DNA of 64,000 nucleotides from the NCBI GenBank assembly GCA_021297895.1, contig JAJTHN010000040.1, forward strand, positions 18,674-82,673. Reading direction: 5' to 3'. The translations under genes and the position numbers were made by a program. Under the pieces are notes generated by a model, which worked only from the letters and a program-made list of their open reading frames with translations, did not search any database and was not told the origin of the DNA. Below, piece by piece: positions 34,925-43,382 of the stretch. How positions within the stretch are numbered: the first letter of the stretch is position 1; each line of letters starts with the position of its first letter. This stretch comes from Phycisphaeraceae bacterium (GTDB taxonomy: Bacteria; Planctomycetota; Phycisphaerae; Phycisphaerales; UBA1924).

Positions 34925-36657
34925 TCGAGCACGATGACTTCATCCTTGCGGCTTTGAGCGAGGAAGGGTCGATCGACCCGTCGACTCTTGAGGCGTGCCG
35001 TCGCGCGGCGGCGGAGCAGCGCTTGAGCGTCTGCCAGGTTCTCGTGGACCGCGGTGTCACGACGGCGCGGACGCTCGCGCTGGTGCGGGCGGGGATCTGC
35101 GAGGTCCCGTTCGTTGATCTCGATCACTTCCAGATCGATCTGCGGAACTCGTCGCTGCTGGCGCGGTCCTCGGCGCAGGCGCTGCTGGCGTTCCCGCTGT
35201 TTGCGTGCGAAGGACTGACCACGGTCGGGATGGCCAACCCCCTGGACCTCCGGGCGGTCGACCAGTTGCGCTCGCTCATCCGCGGGGACATCGAGCTGGT
35301 GCTGTGCGAGCCCTCGGCGCTGCGCGCGCTGATCGACCGGGCCTATTCGATCTCCGACTCCGGTGAGGCCGGCGCGGGGCCCGCGGCGACGGCCGACTCG
35401 CTGACGACGGGCAAGGAGCCGATCGTCGCGGCGGTGAACCAGATTCTCGCCGATGCGGTGGAACGCGGCGCGTCAGATGTGCATCTGGGGCCGGATGATC
35501 AGCGGCTGCATCTGCGGCTGCGGATCGACGGGACGCTGATCGCCCTGCAGGCGCCGCCGCTCTCGGCGCACGCCGGGCTCGTGCAGCGGTTGAAGGTCAT
35601 GGCCAACCTTGACCTGACGCAAACGCGTCGCCCGCAGGACGGCAAGTTCCGGTTCATGCACGCGGGCAGGGCGGTGGACGTCCGGCTGTCGGTGATCCCG
35701 ACGGTGGCGGGCGAGAACATCGTCTGCCGCCTGCTGACCAGCGCCTCGGGCATCCGCGAGTTGAGTGATCTGGGATTCTCCAACGATCACGCGCGGGCGA
35801 TGACCGAGTGCCTCGACGCTCCGAACGGAATGCTGCTGGTGACCGGGCCAACGGGCTCGGGCAAGACGACGACGCTGTACGCCGGGCTCAAGCGGCTGAA
35901 CAGCGCCGAGCGGAACATCGTGACGATCGAGGACCCGGTGGAGGTGCGCATGCCGCTGATCCGGCAGGTGCAGGTCTCGCCGGAGATCGGGCTGAACTTT
36001 GCCAGTGCGCTGCGGTCGATTCTGCGTCAGGACCCGGACGTGATCCTCGTGGGCGAGATCCGCGATGAGGAGACGGCACGGATCGCTCTGCAGTCGGCGC
36101 TCACTGGGCATCTGGTGCTCAGCTCGCTTCACACCAACGACGCGCTGGGGGCGATCCCGCGGCTGCTGGACTTCGGCTGCCCGACGTTCGCGGTCAGCTC
36201 GGCGCTGCTCGGGATCGTGGCCCAGCGTCTGGCCAAGCGCGTGTGCACGTACTGCCCCGAGCGCGACACGCCGGCGGCGGATGCGCTCGCGCGATTCTCG
36301 ATCGGGCCGGGGGATGCGACGGGCTTCACCCGTGGCAAGGGGTGCCCGCGGTGCGCCGGGCTTGGCACGCGCGGGCGCATCGGTCTGTACGAGGTGATCC
36401 GCATGTCGCCGGTGATCCGTCGCGCGGTGGAGACGCGCGACACGACCAAGATCATGGCCGCGGCCGCGAGCGACGGATTCCGCCCGATGTGGCACGACGG
36501 TGTGCAGAAGGCGCGGCTGGGGCTGACGACGCTGAGCGAAGTGTCGCGTGTGGCGGCGGCGATGGATCTTGATGTCGTCGCCGAGGACGGACCGGGCGGC
36601 ACGGGCGGCGGCGCTGACGGCCGCAAGGGCAACACCGGACGGAGGACGGCGGCATGA
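34921..36657 (+). CDS. GspE/PilB-type assembly ATPase
   Basis: A 578-residue hexameric ATPase driving pseudopilus or pilus assembly at the inner membrane. The N-terminal GspE-II domain (about 1-130) is followed by the motor: Walker A GPTGSGKTTTLY with Lys315, the Asp box in VTIEDPVEVRMP, Walker B PDVILVGEIRDEETA, and the His box ALTGHLVLSSLHTNDA. A zinc-binding segment with CTYC and later CPRC distinguishes GspE/PilB from PilT. The C-terminus is Gly-rich. GTG 34921 overlaps the PilZ stop, and its own stop overlaps the GspF start (ATGA). Confidence 0.95.
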   Translation: MIEHDDFILAALSEEGSIDPSTLEACRRAAAEQRLSVCQVLVDRGVTTARTLALVRAGICEVPFVDLDHFQIDLRNSSLLARSSAQALLAFPLFACEGLTTVGMANPLDLRAVDQLRSLIRGDIELVLCEPSALRALIDRAYSISDSGEAGAGPAATADSLTTGKEPIVAAVNQILADAVERGASDVHLGPDDQRLHLRLRIDGTLIALQAPPLSAHAGLVQRLKVMANLDLTQTRRPQDGKFRFMHAGRAVDVRLSVIPTVAGENIVCRLLTSASGIRELSDLGFSNDHARAMTECLDAPNGMLLVTGPTGSGKTTTLYAGLKRLNSAERNIVTIEDPVEVRMPLIRQVQVSPEIGLNFASALRSILRQDPDVILVGEIRDEETARIALQSALTGHLVLSSLHTNDALGAIPRLLDFGCPTFAVSSALLGIVAQRLAKRVCTYCPERDTPAADALARFSIGPGDATGFTRGKGCPRCAGLGTRGRIGLYEVIRMSPVIRRAVETRDTTKIMAAAASDGFRPMWHDGVQKARLGLTTLSEVSRVAAAMDLDVVAEDGPGGTGGGADGRKGNTGRRTAA

Positions 36658-37865
36658 CTGCGCTGGCGTATCGGTACACCGCGATGGATCGCCAGGGCCG
36701 GCGTGTTTCCGGACAGACGAACGCGGCGAGCGAGAGCGATGCCTATCGCGCGCTGAGCGCCCAGGGGCTCGTGCCGCTGAGTCTGCGGGCGGATCGCGTC
36801 GATGGGTGGCTCTCGCTGCAGCGACGCACGCGCGTGCGTGTGCGTGAGATCGCGCAGTTCACGGAGCAACTTGCGGTGCTGGTCAATGCTCGCATTCCGC
36901 TGGGCGAGGCGCTGATGGGCATCGCCGAGCAGGAGCCCAACGCAAGGCTCGCGGCGATCGTGACGGAGATTGCGGCAAGCGTGCAGTCGGGCAAGCCGCT
37001 GGCCGCGGCGATGGAGCCGCACGCGGGGCTGTTCGGTCGGACGTACATCGACACGATCCGTGCGGCGGAGGCGACCGGCAGCCTCGTGAAGGTGCTCGAG
37101 CATCTCGCGGACATGCTTGCTCGCACGGAGGCGACGCGGCAGACGGTGCGGAACGCGCTGACCTATCCGGCGTGCGTGATGATGGTGCTGGTGCTCGGCG
37201 TCGGCTTCCTGATGGGGTATGTGGTACCGAAGTTCGGGCGGATGTTCGAGTCGCGTGGCGTGGAGCTGCCGGCGCTGACGCGCGCGCTGCTGGAGACCTC
37301 GACGCTTGCTCGGGAGTGGTGGATGGTGTGGGTGCCGGGGCTCGTCGTCGGCGGGATTGCGCTGATGCGCTGGTCGCGCACCGCCGCGGGCGGCGCGGCG
37401 ATGGAGCGGCTGCTCGGGCGCGTGCCGGTGGTCGGGCCCATGCTTCGGGCGATGGCGATGGCGCGGTTCTGTCACGTCTTCTCGCTCTCGCTGTCGTCGG
37501 GCGTGGGTCTGATCGACGCTCTGGATCTTGCCGGGCGCGCGTGCGGACGGATCGGGCTCGAGAGCGATGCGCGGCGGATCGCCGAGCGCGTGCGGACGGG
37601 CGGACGGCTGACGGACGCCATGGCGGCGTGCGCATCGTTCAATCCGATGACGCGTCGCATGCTCAGCGCGGGCGAGACTTCGGGCGAGCTTCCCCGAATG
37701 GCGGCGGTGGTCGCCAGGCAGCACGATGCACAGTCCCAGAATATCGCTAGGAATCTTGCGGTGATCATCGAGCCGCTGCTGGTTGTAGGGATTGCAGCGA
37801 TCGTGCTGATCGTTGCGCTGGCGGTCTTTCTCCCTATGTGGGACATGGTCAAGCTCGTTTCGTGA
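36654..37865 (+). CDS. GspF/PilC-type inner-membrane platform protein
   Basis: A 403-residue platform protein with two repeated GspF domains. The first (about 60-185) has REIAQFTEQLAVLVNARIPLGEAL; the second (about 260-390) has MARFCHVFSLSLSSGVGLIDALDLAG and MLSAGETSGELPRM. Hydrophobic helices are near residues 163-185 (ACVMMVLVLGVGFLMGYVV), 217-235 and 370-395 (VIIEPLLVVGIAAIVLIVALAVFLPMW). It anchors the ATPase to the pseudopilus. Translation is coupled to the ATPase gene by an ATGA overlap; the pseudopilin genes begin 84 bases after it. Confidence 0.95.
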   Translation: MTALAYRYTAMDRQGRRVSGQTNAASESDAYRALSAQGLVPLSLRADRVDGWLSLQRRTRVRVREIAQFTEQLAVLVNARIPLGEALMGIAEQEPNARLAAIVTEIAASVQSGKPLAAAMEPHAGLFGRTYIDTIRAAEATGSLVKVLEHLADMLARTEATRQTVRNALTYPACVMMVLVLGVGFLMGYVVPKFGRMFESRGVELPALTRALLETSTLAREWWMVWVPGLVVGGIALMRWSRTAAGGAAMERLLGRVPVVGPMLRAMAMARFCHVFSLSLSSGVGLIDALDLAGRACGRIGLESDARRIAERVRTGGRLTDAMAACASFNPMTRRMLSAGETSGELPRMAAVVARQHDAQSQNIARNLAVIIEPLLVVGIAAIVLIVALAVFLPMWDMVKLVS

Positions 37866-37949
37866 CGAGCCGATACCTCCTGCATCAGAGCTATTGCACA
37901 TGACGCCACTACATCTTGAAGTTTATTACTAACCGTCAGGAGATTCGAT

Positions 37950-38429
37950 ATGTTGATGCTCGCGAGTCGTCGACGCCTTGGCTTCACGTTGATCGAACTC
38001 ATTGCGGTGATCGTGGTACTGGCGATCCTTGCCGGCGTGGCTGTTCCGCGGTACTTTGATTACACGGACCGAGCCCGAACGAGCGCCGTGCAGGGCACGC
38101 TGGGCAATGTGCGCTCGGCGATCCAGAACTTCTACGCCAACGCGAGCCTGTCGGGCTCGCCGGCCTACCCGACGCTCGCGCAGTTTCAGACGATCGGGTC
38201 GGTGCTGCAGGACCAGATGCCACTGAATCCGTACAACAACCTCGCGACGATCACGTCGGCGACGAGCGCTGAGTGGACCGCGCGGACCGTCGACGGTACC
38301 GCGGGTTGGCGGTACTTCGTCGACAATACGACGACCCCGCCGACGTACGGCTTCTACATCAACAGCACGGCCAACACGACGGTGCCGAACGCCGCGGGCA
38401 CCGGCGTCATGACGGCGAACCAACTCTAA
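37950..38429 (+). CDS. type II secretion major pseudopilin (GspG/PilE-like)
   Basis: A 159-residue prepilin. The class III signal reads RRRLG^FTLIELIAVIVVLAILAGV, with Gly at -1, Phe at +1 and Glu at +5, followed by AVPRYFDYTDRARTSAVQGTLGNVRSAIQNFYAN, the helical spine of a pseudopilin. The globular part ends with DNTTTPPTYGFYIN. It would be cut by a prepilin peptidase, not seen in this window. A clear AGGAG lies before ATG 37950. First of four pseudopilin genes; its place directly after GspF suggests the major GspG-like subunit. Confidence 0.92.
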   Translation: MLMLASRRRLGFTLIELIAVIVVLAILAGVAVPRYFDYTDRARTSAVQGTLGNVRSAIQNFYANASLSGSPAYPTLAQFQTIGSVLQDQMPLNPYNNLATITSATSAEWTARTVDGTAGWRYFVDNTTTPPTYGFYINSTANTTVPNAAGTGVMTANQL

Positions 38430-38529
38430 GTTGAATCACGATGCGATCGGCGACGGAAACGCGCCGATCGCACTTCTGCCTCCGCAACCGTGCCATCGCC
38501 GCGCTGTGGGGCGGGCGGGGACTCGACGC

Positions 38530-39087
38530 ATGACCAGACCGCCGGCCAGCGATGACGCGACGCCCCGGCACGCCCGGGCGTGCGGACGATCGGGCTTTAC
38601 GCTCATCGAACTCATCGCGGTCATCATCATCCTTGCGGTAGTTGCGATGGTCGCGGCACCATCGCTCGTCGGCGCCGCGGAGGCCCGCGTTCGCGCTGGT
38701 GCGCAGCAGATGGCACGCGACCTGGCTTACGCGCGGGGGCGGGCGCAGTCGACGGGGATCGCGATCTGGGTGCGGTTCACGCCGGCGCAGTCGATGTACA
38801 CGGTTCTCGCTGAGTCGGGCGTCGGGGCGGGGAGGACCACGGCGCTGACGATCACGGATCCCGCGACCGGCGGGCCGATGGTTGTGCGGCTCGACCGCGA
38901 GGAGTCGCGCGGGGCGACCTTCTCGATCAACGGGCTGACGGGCGACGAGGTCGGCTTTGATCGGGGCGGTCGGCCGCTGAACCCCGATACGTCTGTTCTC
39001 GCATCCAACGCGACGATCGCGTTCCCCGGCGGAGCCACGGTGACGATCACGGGACGAACCGGCAACATCTCGGTGGTGACGCCATGA
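38530..39087 (+). CDS. minor pseudopilin (GspH-like)
   Basis: A 185-residue prepilin with a long basic leader of about 21 residues, then CGRSG^FTLIELIAVIIILAVVAMVAAPSL, with Gly at -1 and Glu at +5. The body (VRAGAQQMARDLAYARGRAQSTG...) followed by beta strands and a final GATVTITGRTGNISVVTP fits GspH-type minor pseudopilins. ATG 38530 was preferred to an upstream in-frame ATG at 38431, which directly abuts the previous stop. Its stop overlaps the next gene start (ATGA). Confidence 0.87.
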   Translation: MTRPPASDDATPRHARACGRSGFTLIELIAVIIILAVVAMVAAPSLVGAAEARVRAGAQQMARDLAYARGRAQSTGIAIWVRFTPAQSMYTVLAESGVGAGRTTALTITDPATGGPMVVRLDREESRGATFSINGLTGDEVGFDRGGRPLNPDTSVLASNATIAFPGGATVTITGRTGNISVVTP

Positions 39088-39539
39088 GTGCCGTTCGCGT
39101 TCGGTCAGTGCGCGGAAGCCGGATCGGTGGTCGCCGACGCGGCTTGACGCTCATCGAAGGGCTGATCGCGATCGTGGTGATCTCGGTGGCGATGCCGCCG
39201 ATGATCATGGCCATCAGCAGCGCGGGCGTGCGGCGGGCGTCGCAGGCGATGGCGCTGCGTGCGCGATGGCTCGCGGCCGAACGGCTGGAGACGGTGCTGG
39301 CCGATCGCCACAGCGCAGCGCGCGGGTGGTCGTTCATCACGTCATCGAACTACCCGGGCGAGAGCACGATCGCCGGCTTCCCCGGATTCAGCAGGACCAC
39401 ATCGATCAGCGATCGCGGGCCGGGGCTCGGGGCCGGAACCGGGTATCGGCTGGTCAGCGTGAATGTGACGTACGTCGATCCGCTGGGAGGCAGCGAGACG
39501 CTGACGATGAGCACGGTTGTGAGCGACTACACGCCATGA
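39084..39539 (+). CDS. minor pseudopilin (GspI-like)
   Basis: A 151-residue prepilin. The leader MSAVRVRSVRGSRIGGRRRG is followed by LTLIEGLIAIVVISVAMPPMIMAI with Glu at +5 and Leu instead of Phe at +1, as is common in GspI. The remaining part holds RASQAMALRARWLAAERLE and SVNVTYVDPLGGSETLTMSTVV, typical of the GspI layout. The ATG overlaps the previous TGA and the gene ends 10 bases before the next ATG, so all are in one operon. Confidence 0.87.
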   Translation: MSAVRVRSVRGSRIGGRRRGLTLIEGLIAIVVISVAMPPMIMAISSAGVRRASQAMALRARWLAAERLETVLADRHSAARGWSFITSSNYPGESTIAGFPGFSRTTSISDRGPGLGAGTGYRLVSVNVTYVDPLGGSETLTMSTVVSDYTP

Positions 39540-39549
39540 GGACCGGATC

Positions 39550-40110
39550 ATGCGACGCACGATCACTCGACAATCGGCAGCAAGGGGCACACGCGGGGCG
39601 TTCACGCTCATCGAGCTGCTGTGCGCGATCGTTGTGCTCGGCGTGCTCGGGTCGGTGACGTCCGCGATCATTCTGCGTGCGGGCGTGGCTTTCGCCGGCG
39701 CGGGGGTCGCCTCGCAGCTTGCGCTCGAGGGCGACAGCGCGATGGAGGCCGTGGCGCGGCTGATCCGCACGATCCCCACGCGGACCGGGACAAGCCCGGC
39801 GGCGCCGATGATCACATCGGTCGCCGCGGACTCGATCACGTTCGGATCGGCGACGACGATCGCGCGAGTGGGAACGGAACTGCGGCTGACCGAGGGCGGC
39901 CAGACGCGCACGCTCGCGGACGATGTGAGCGACTTTCTGATCGAGCCGATGAGCAACGCGGGGGCGGCGCTGAGCGTGCCGATGTCGGGCGCGGCGGTGG
40001 ATGCTGTCCAGCGCGTGCGGGTGACGCTGAGTCTGAGCAGGAATGGGCAGAGCCAGACGCTGCGGACAACGGTGTTCATTCGTTCCCTCCTGGCCGGAGC
40101 GCAACCATGA
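39550..40110 (+). CDS. minor pseudopilin (GspJ-like)
   Basis: A 186-residue prepilin with basic leader and GTRGA^FTLIELLCAIVVLGVLGSVTSAII; the residue before Phe is Ala with Gly one further back, a tolerated variant for prepilin peptidase. Glu at +5 is kept. The globular part includes SAMEAVARLIRTIPTR and LRLTEGGQTRTLADDVSDFLI, the GspJ-type arrangement. Its TGA overlaps the ATG of the PilX/GspK-like gene. Assignment to GspJ rests on order and size as much as on sequence. Confidence 0.85.
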   Translation: MRRTITRQSAARGTRGAFTLIELLCAIVVLGVLGSVTSAIILRAGVAFAGAGVASQLALEGDSAMEAVARLIRTIPTRTGTSPAAPMITSVAADSITFGSATTIARVGTELRLTEGGQTRTLADDVSDFLIEPMSNAGAALSVPMSGAAVDAVQRVRVTLSLSRNGQSQTLRTTVFIRSLLAGAQP

Positions 40111-41873
40111 CGCGAGCGAGCCGCGGGCTATCTCCAGAGGGTCTTGCGGCGTCGCGCAGCGATGTGTGCCAACGCGGATCTGCGATGGTCGCGATTCTCG
40201 TCGCACTTATGGCGCTGCAGATGGTCGTCGCCGTGCTGGTGCTCAGCGGCGCGAGGTCTGACGACATGACCGCACGCTCGGTCGCCGGGCTGAGAGCGCA
40301 GTACGCCAGCGACGCGGCGCTGAACATGGCGCTGCGCGAGGCGTTTGTCAACGCCGATGAGGATGGCGACGGAACCATCGGCGGAGTCTCGGGCGATGCG
40401 CTGGCCAGCAACGACCCCGCGATCGGTGCCGCCCGAGCGAGTGTGACGTCGACGCTTGTCGGCAGCGACCGCATGCTCAGCGCCAGCGCCCGGAGCGACG
40501 AGGCCCGGCGGAGCGCCAGCGCGACGGTGCGAACAACGGTCGCCACCGGCAGCGGTCTGCGGCGCGGGCTGAGGATCGAGGGTTGGGCGTTCGCGTCGAA
40601 TCCATCGAGCATCACGGGCATCAACTGGAACGCGACACCGACGACAACCGGCTCGGTACCGTGGATCAACAGCCCATCCGCCGGCAACGCGAGATGGGCC
40701 GGTGGTCCGAACATCCGTTTCGCGCTGCGCTTGACCGGGAGAATCACCGTTCCCGCAGCGGGAACGTGGACATTCGGCGCAGGCTCGGACGACGGCGTGG
40801 AGCTGCTGATCAACGGCACGAGCGTGGTGTTTCACAACGGTCCGCGGGGCTTTGATGTATCGTCGGGGAACATCAGTCTGACCGCGGGTGCGCACGACAT
40901 TGAGGTGCGGTTCTTCGAGGCGAATGGCGAGAACGGGCTGACGCTCACGTGGTCCGGACCGACCGTACCGACATCGGTGCTGGTGCCGCCCTCGGCGTTC
41001 TCGCACGATCCGAGCGGCCAGGCGCACGTGGCGATGCGGTCCGGCGTGAACATCTGGGGCGACAACACGAGCACCGGAGCGAGCATCGACGCGTTCAATT
41101 CCGCCAACGGGCCGTACTCCGCCGCGACGGCGCTCTCGACCGGTGCGCTGGTGGTGATCAACTCGTCGGCGAATCAGTCCTGGCAGATGTTGGATCAGGC
41201 GATCGTGCGCGGCGATGCGGGCGTGGCGCCGGGGGCCAATCCATCGAGCGTCATCGCGACGTGGACCGGCTCGTCGATCACCGGAACGCATACGGCCCAG
41301 GCCTCGCAGCACGGTGTGTTCCACGTCACACCGCCGACGCTTTCGAGCAGCGGCGCGTTCAACACCGGCGGGGTGCACACGCTGACGACCGATCGTCGAT
41401 ACACATCATTCCAGATGTGGGGCAACGGTTCGACGTTCACCGTCACCGGCGACGTGACGATGGTTGTTGATGGTGATCTCCAGCTGGCCGACTCGGCGCA
41501 GATCATCATCACGCCGGGTTCCACATTGACGCTGTTCATCGGGGGCAATCTCGATGTCTACAACGCCACGAGCATCAACGCGACGGGCACACCGGATCAG
41601 TGCTCCATCTTCATGACCGGTGCCGGCCGGAACCTCAACATGACCGATCAGGCGCAGGTCGTGGCACACCTGCGTTGCTGGGATGGTCAGGCGAACATCT
41701 CGGGCCAGGGCTCGGGCAGCGACTTTTTCGGAACGCTCCGCGCGACGACGCTCAATCTCTCGTCCAAGGCCCGCATTCATGCCGACATCAACACCGGCTC
41801 GGGCGGATCCGGAGGTGGAAGCGGCGGCACGACGCGGCGGGTCACGAGCGTTGCCGACGGGCCGCTGTTCTGA
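40107..41873 (+). CDS. PilX/GspK-like tip protein with PA14 domain
   Basis: A 588-residue protein that ends the pseudopilin operon. The N-terminus CQRGSAMVAILVALMALQMVVAVLVLSGA is a PilX/GspK-type membrane-anchoring helix lacking Glu at +5, as expected of a tip subunit. From about residue 155 to 300 is a PA14 domain, with EGWAF...INWNATPTTTGSVPW, FALRLTGRITVPAAGTWTFGAGSDDGVELLING and AHDIEVRFFEANGENGLTLTWSGP; PA14 is a carbohydrate-binding beta sandwich in many surface proteins. The last 150 residues (VVDGDLQLADSAQIIITPGSTLTLFIGGNLDV) resemble the beta domain seen after PilX in planctomycetes, then a Gly/Ser stretch. ATG 40107 overlaps the previous TGA. Confidence 0.85.
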   Translation: MTRASRGLSPEGLAASRSDVCQRGSAMVAILVALMALQMVVAVLVLSGARSDDMTARSVAGLRAQYASDAALNMALREAFVNADEDGDGTIGGVSGDALASNDPAIGAARASVTSTLVGSDRMLSASARSDEARRSASATVRTTVATGSGLRRGLRIEGWAFASNPSSITGINWNATPTTTGSVPWINSPSAGNARWAGGPNIRFALRLTGRITVPAAGTWTFGAGSDDGVELLINGTSVVFHNGPRGFDVSSGNISLTAGAHDIEVRFFEANGENGLTLTWSGPTVPTSVLVPPSAFSHDPSGQAHVAMRSGVNIWGDNTSTGASIDAFNSANGPYSAATALSTGALVVINSSANQSWQMLDQAIVRGDAGVAPGANPSSVIATWTGSSITGTHTAQASQHGVFHVTPPTLSSSGAFNTGGVHTLTTDRRYTSFQMWGNGSTFTVTGDVTMVVDGDLQLADSAQIIITPGSTLTLFIGGNLDVYNATSINATGTPDQCSIFMTGAGRNLNMTDQAQVVAHLRCWDGQANISGQGSGSDFFGTLRATTLNLSSKARIHADINTGSGGSGGGSGGTTRRVTSVADGPLF

Positions 41874-42005
41874 TCTGGTCGACGTGCGGACTCGCATCCG
41901 AGCGGTATGGAAATCATCGGGACTGCGCCGTCGCGCGACGGTCATCGGCACGGCGCGGTGAACTCCGGGCTCGCTCGATACACTTGAGCCTGCTCGGAGA
42001 TGCGC

Positions 42006-43361
42006 ATGCCGACCGGAGACTCCAACAAGAAGCCCGATGTCCCGGCCGCGGCATCGGCTCCCGGGCCCGCGCGCCGCTCGCCTCGCGTCAAGGGGGCACC
42101 GGCGATGCCGAGCCTGCTGAATGTCGAGCAGCGAGCCGCGATTGAGCGCACGGCGGGCGATGGGACGACGCGGCGGCCCTCGCTGGATTCGGACGCCGGC
42201 ACCGAGGCCAACAGGGGCGCTGCGGGAGCGGCCAAACGCAGGGGCGGGGTGGTTGGCCTCGATCCGGGGGCGATCTGGGACCCTCGGAGCGAGCGACCGC
42301 CGGCGGACACGCCCTGGGACGTTCCGGCGACGAGTTTCCCGCGCGGCTCGGCGCTGGAGCTGAAGCTCGCCGCGTGCGTGCGGTACGCGGTGCTCGCGCC
42401 GAGCAGCCACAACACGCAGCCGTGGAAGTTCCGCGTGATGCGGGATCGCGTGGTCCTTCTAGCTGATCGGACGCGTGCGCTGCCGGTGTGCGATCCGCAC
42501 GATCGCGAACTGACGATTTCCTGCGGCTGTGCGTTGCAGCACCTGCTGCTGGCGATGCGGAGATTCGGGATCTCGCCGCGGCTGTCGCTGCGAGCGGTCA
42601 AGGGCGAGCCCGATGCGCTGGCAACGGTGGTTGCGGATGACTCGCCCCGGCACGAAGCGTCGCTGCGATCGGACGAACTGCGGCTCTTTGAGGCGATTGC
42701 GATCCGGCGGACGTGCCGCCATCCGTTCGCGGATGTGCCACTGCCCGCGGGCTTTGCTGATGCGATCAGTGCGGCGGGGACGGCCGCGGGGCACGGGCAT
42801 GTGTCGATCGCGCTGCTGGGCGATCGGCTCTCGCGGGAGCGGGTGGGGAATCTCGTCGCCGAGGCGGACATGGTGCAGTTCGCCGATAAGCGTTTCCGTC
42901 GGGAACTGGCGCTGTGGATGCACCGCAACCGATCGCGCCAGCCCGATGGCATCCCGGGCTATGCGATGGGCATGGGCGAACTGGCCAGCCTTGTTGCGCC
43001 GCTGGTGGTCCGTACGTTCGACATGGGCAAGGGGCGTGCGGCCAAGGACGAAGAGTTAGCGCGGCACTCGCCGCTGCTCGCGGTGCTCTCGACGCGGCGC
43101 GATGAGCCGAAAGAGTGGCTCCTGACGGGCATGGCGCTCGCGAACGTGCTGCTGCGTGCCGCGGCAGAGGGCGTCGCGGCGTCGTACCTGAACCAGCCGT
43201 GCGAACTGGACCTGATGCGCGAGAAGCTCGCCCGACTGCTGGGCGGAGGGGCCGGTGTCGGCGGCGGCACGCTCTGGCCGCAGATCGTGCTACGGCTGGG
43301 CTTCGGCCCGCGGGTGGCGCACACGCCGAGACGGCCGGCTGAGGACGTGATCGTGCAGTAG
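42006..43361 (+). CDS. nitroreductase-fold protein, Acg-like (FMN family)
   Basis: A 451-residue protein. The first 110 residues are Pro/Ala/Arg-rich and unlike the family. The flavin-binding nitroreductase fold then starts with LAACVRYAVLAPSSHNTQPWKFRV, the SxHNTQPWxF segment that in Acg-type proteins holds FMN phosphate. Later parts include ELTISCGCALQHLLLAMRRFG, RRTCRHPFADVPLP and LLTGMALANVLLRAAAEGVAASYLNQP. Acg of mycobacteria binds but hides its flavin and has no shown reductase activity, so the reaction cannot be stated. GGAG lies six bases before ATG 42006. Separate from the pilin operon by 132 bases. Confidence 0.85.
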   Translation: MPTGDSNKKPDVPAAASAPGPARRSPRVKGAPAMPSLLNVEQRAAIERTAGDGTTRRPSLDSDAGTEANRGAAGAAKRRGGVVGLDPGAIWDPRSERPPADTPWDVPATSFPRGSALELKLAACVRYAVLAPSSHNTQPWKFRVMRDRVVLLADRTRALPVCDPHDRELTISCGCALQHLLLAMRRFGISPRLSLRAVKGEPDALATVVADDSPRHEASLRSDELRLFEAIAIRRTCRHPFADVPLPAGFADAISAAGTAAGHGHVSIALLGDRLSRERVGNLVAEADMVQFADKRFRRELALWMHRNRSRQPDGIPGYAMGMGELASLVAPLVVRTFDMGKGRAAKDEELARHSPLLAVLSTRRDEPKEWLLTGMALANVLLRAAAEGVAASYLNQPCELDLMREKLARLLGGGAGVGGGTLWPQIVLRLGFGPRVAHTPRRPAEDVIVQ

Positions 43362-43382
43362 GTGATCGCCGGGGCACGACGG

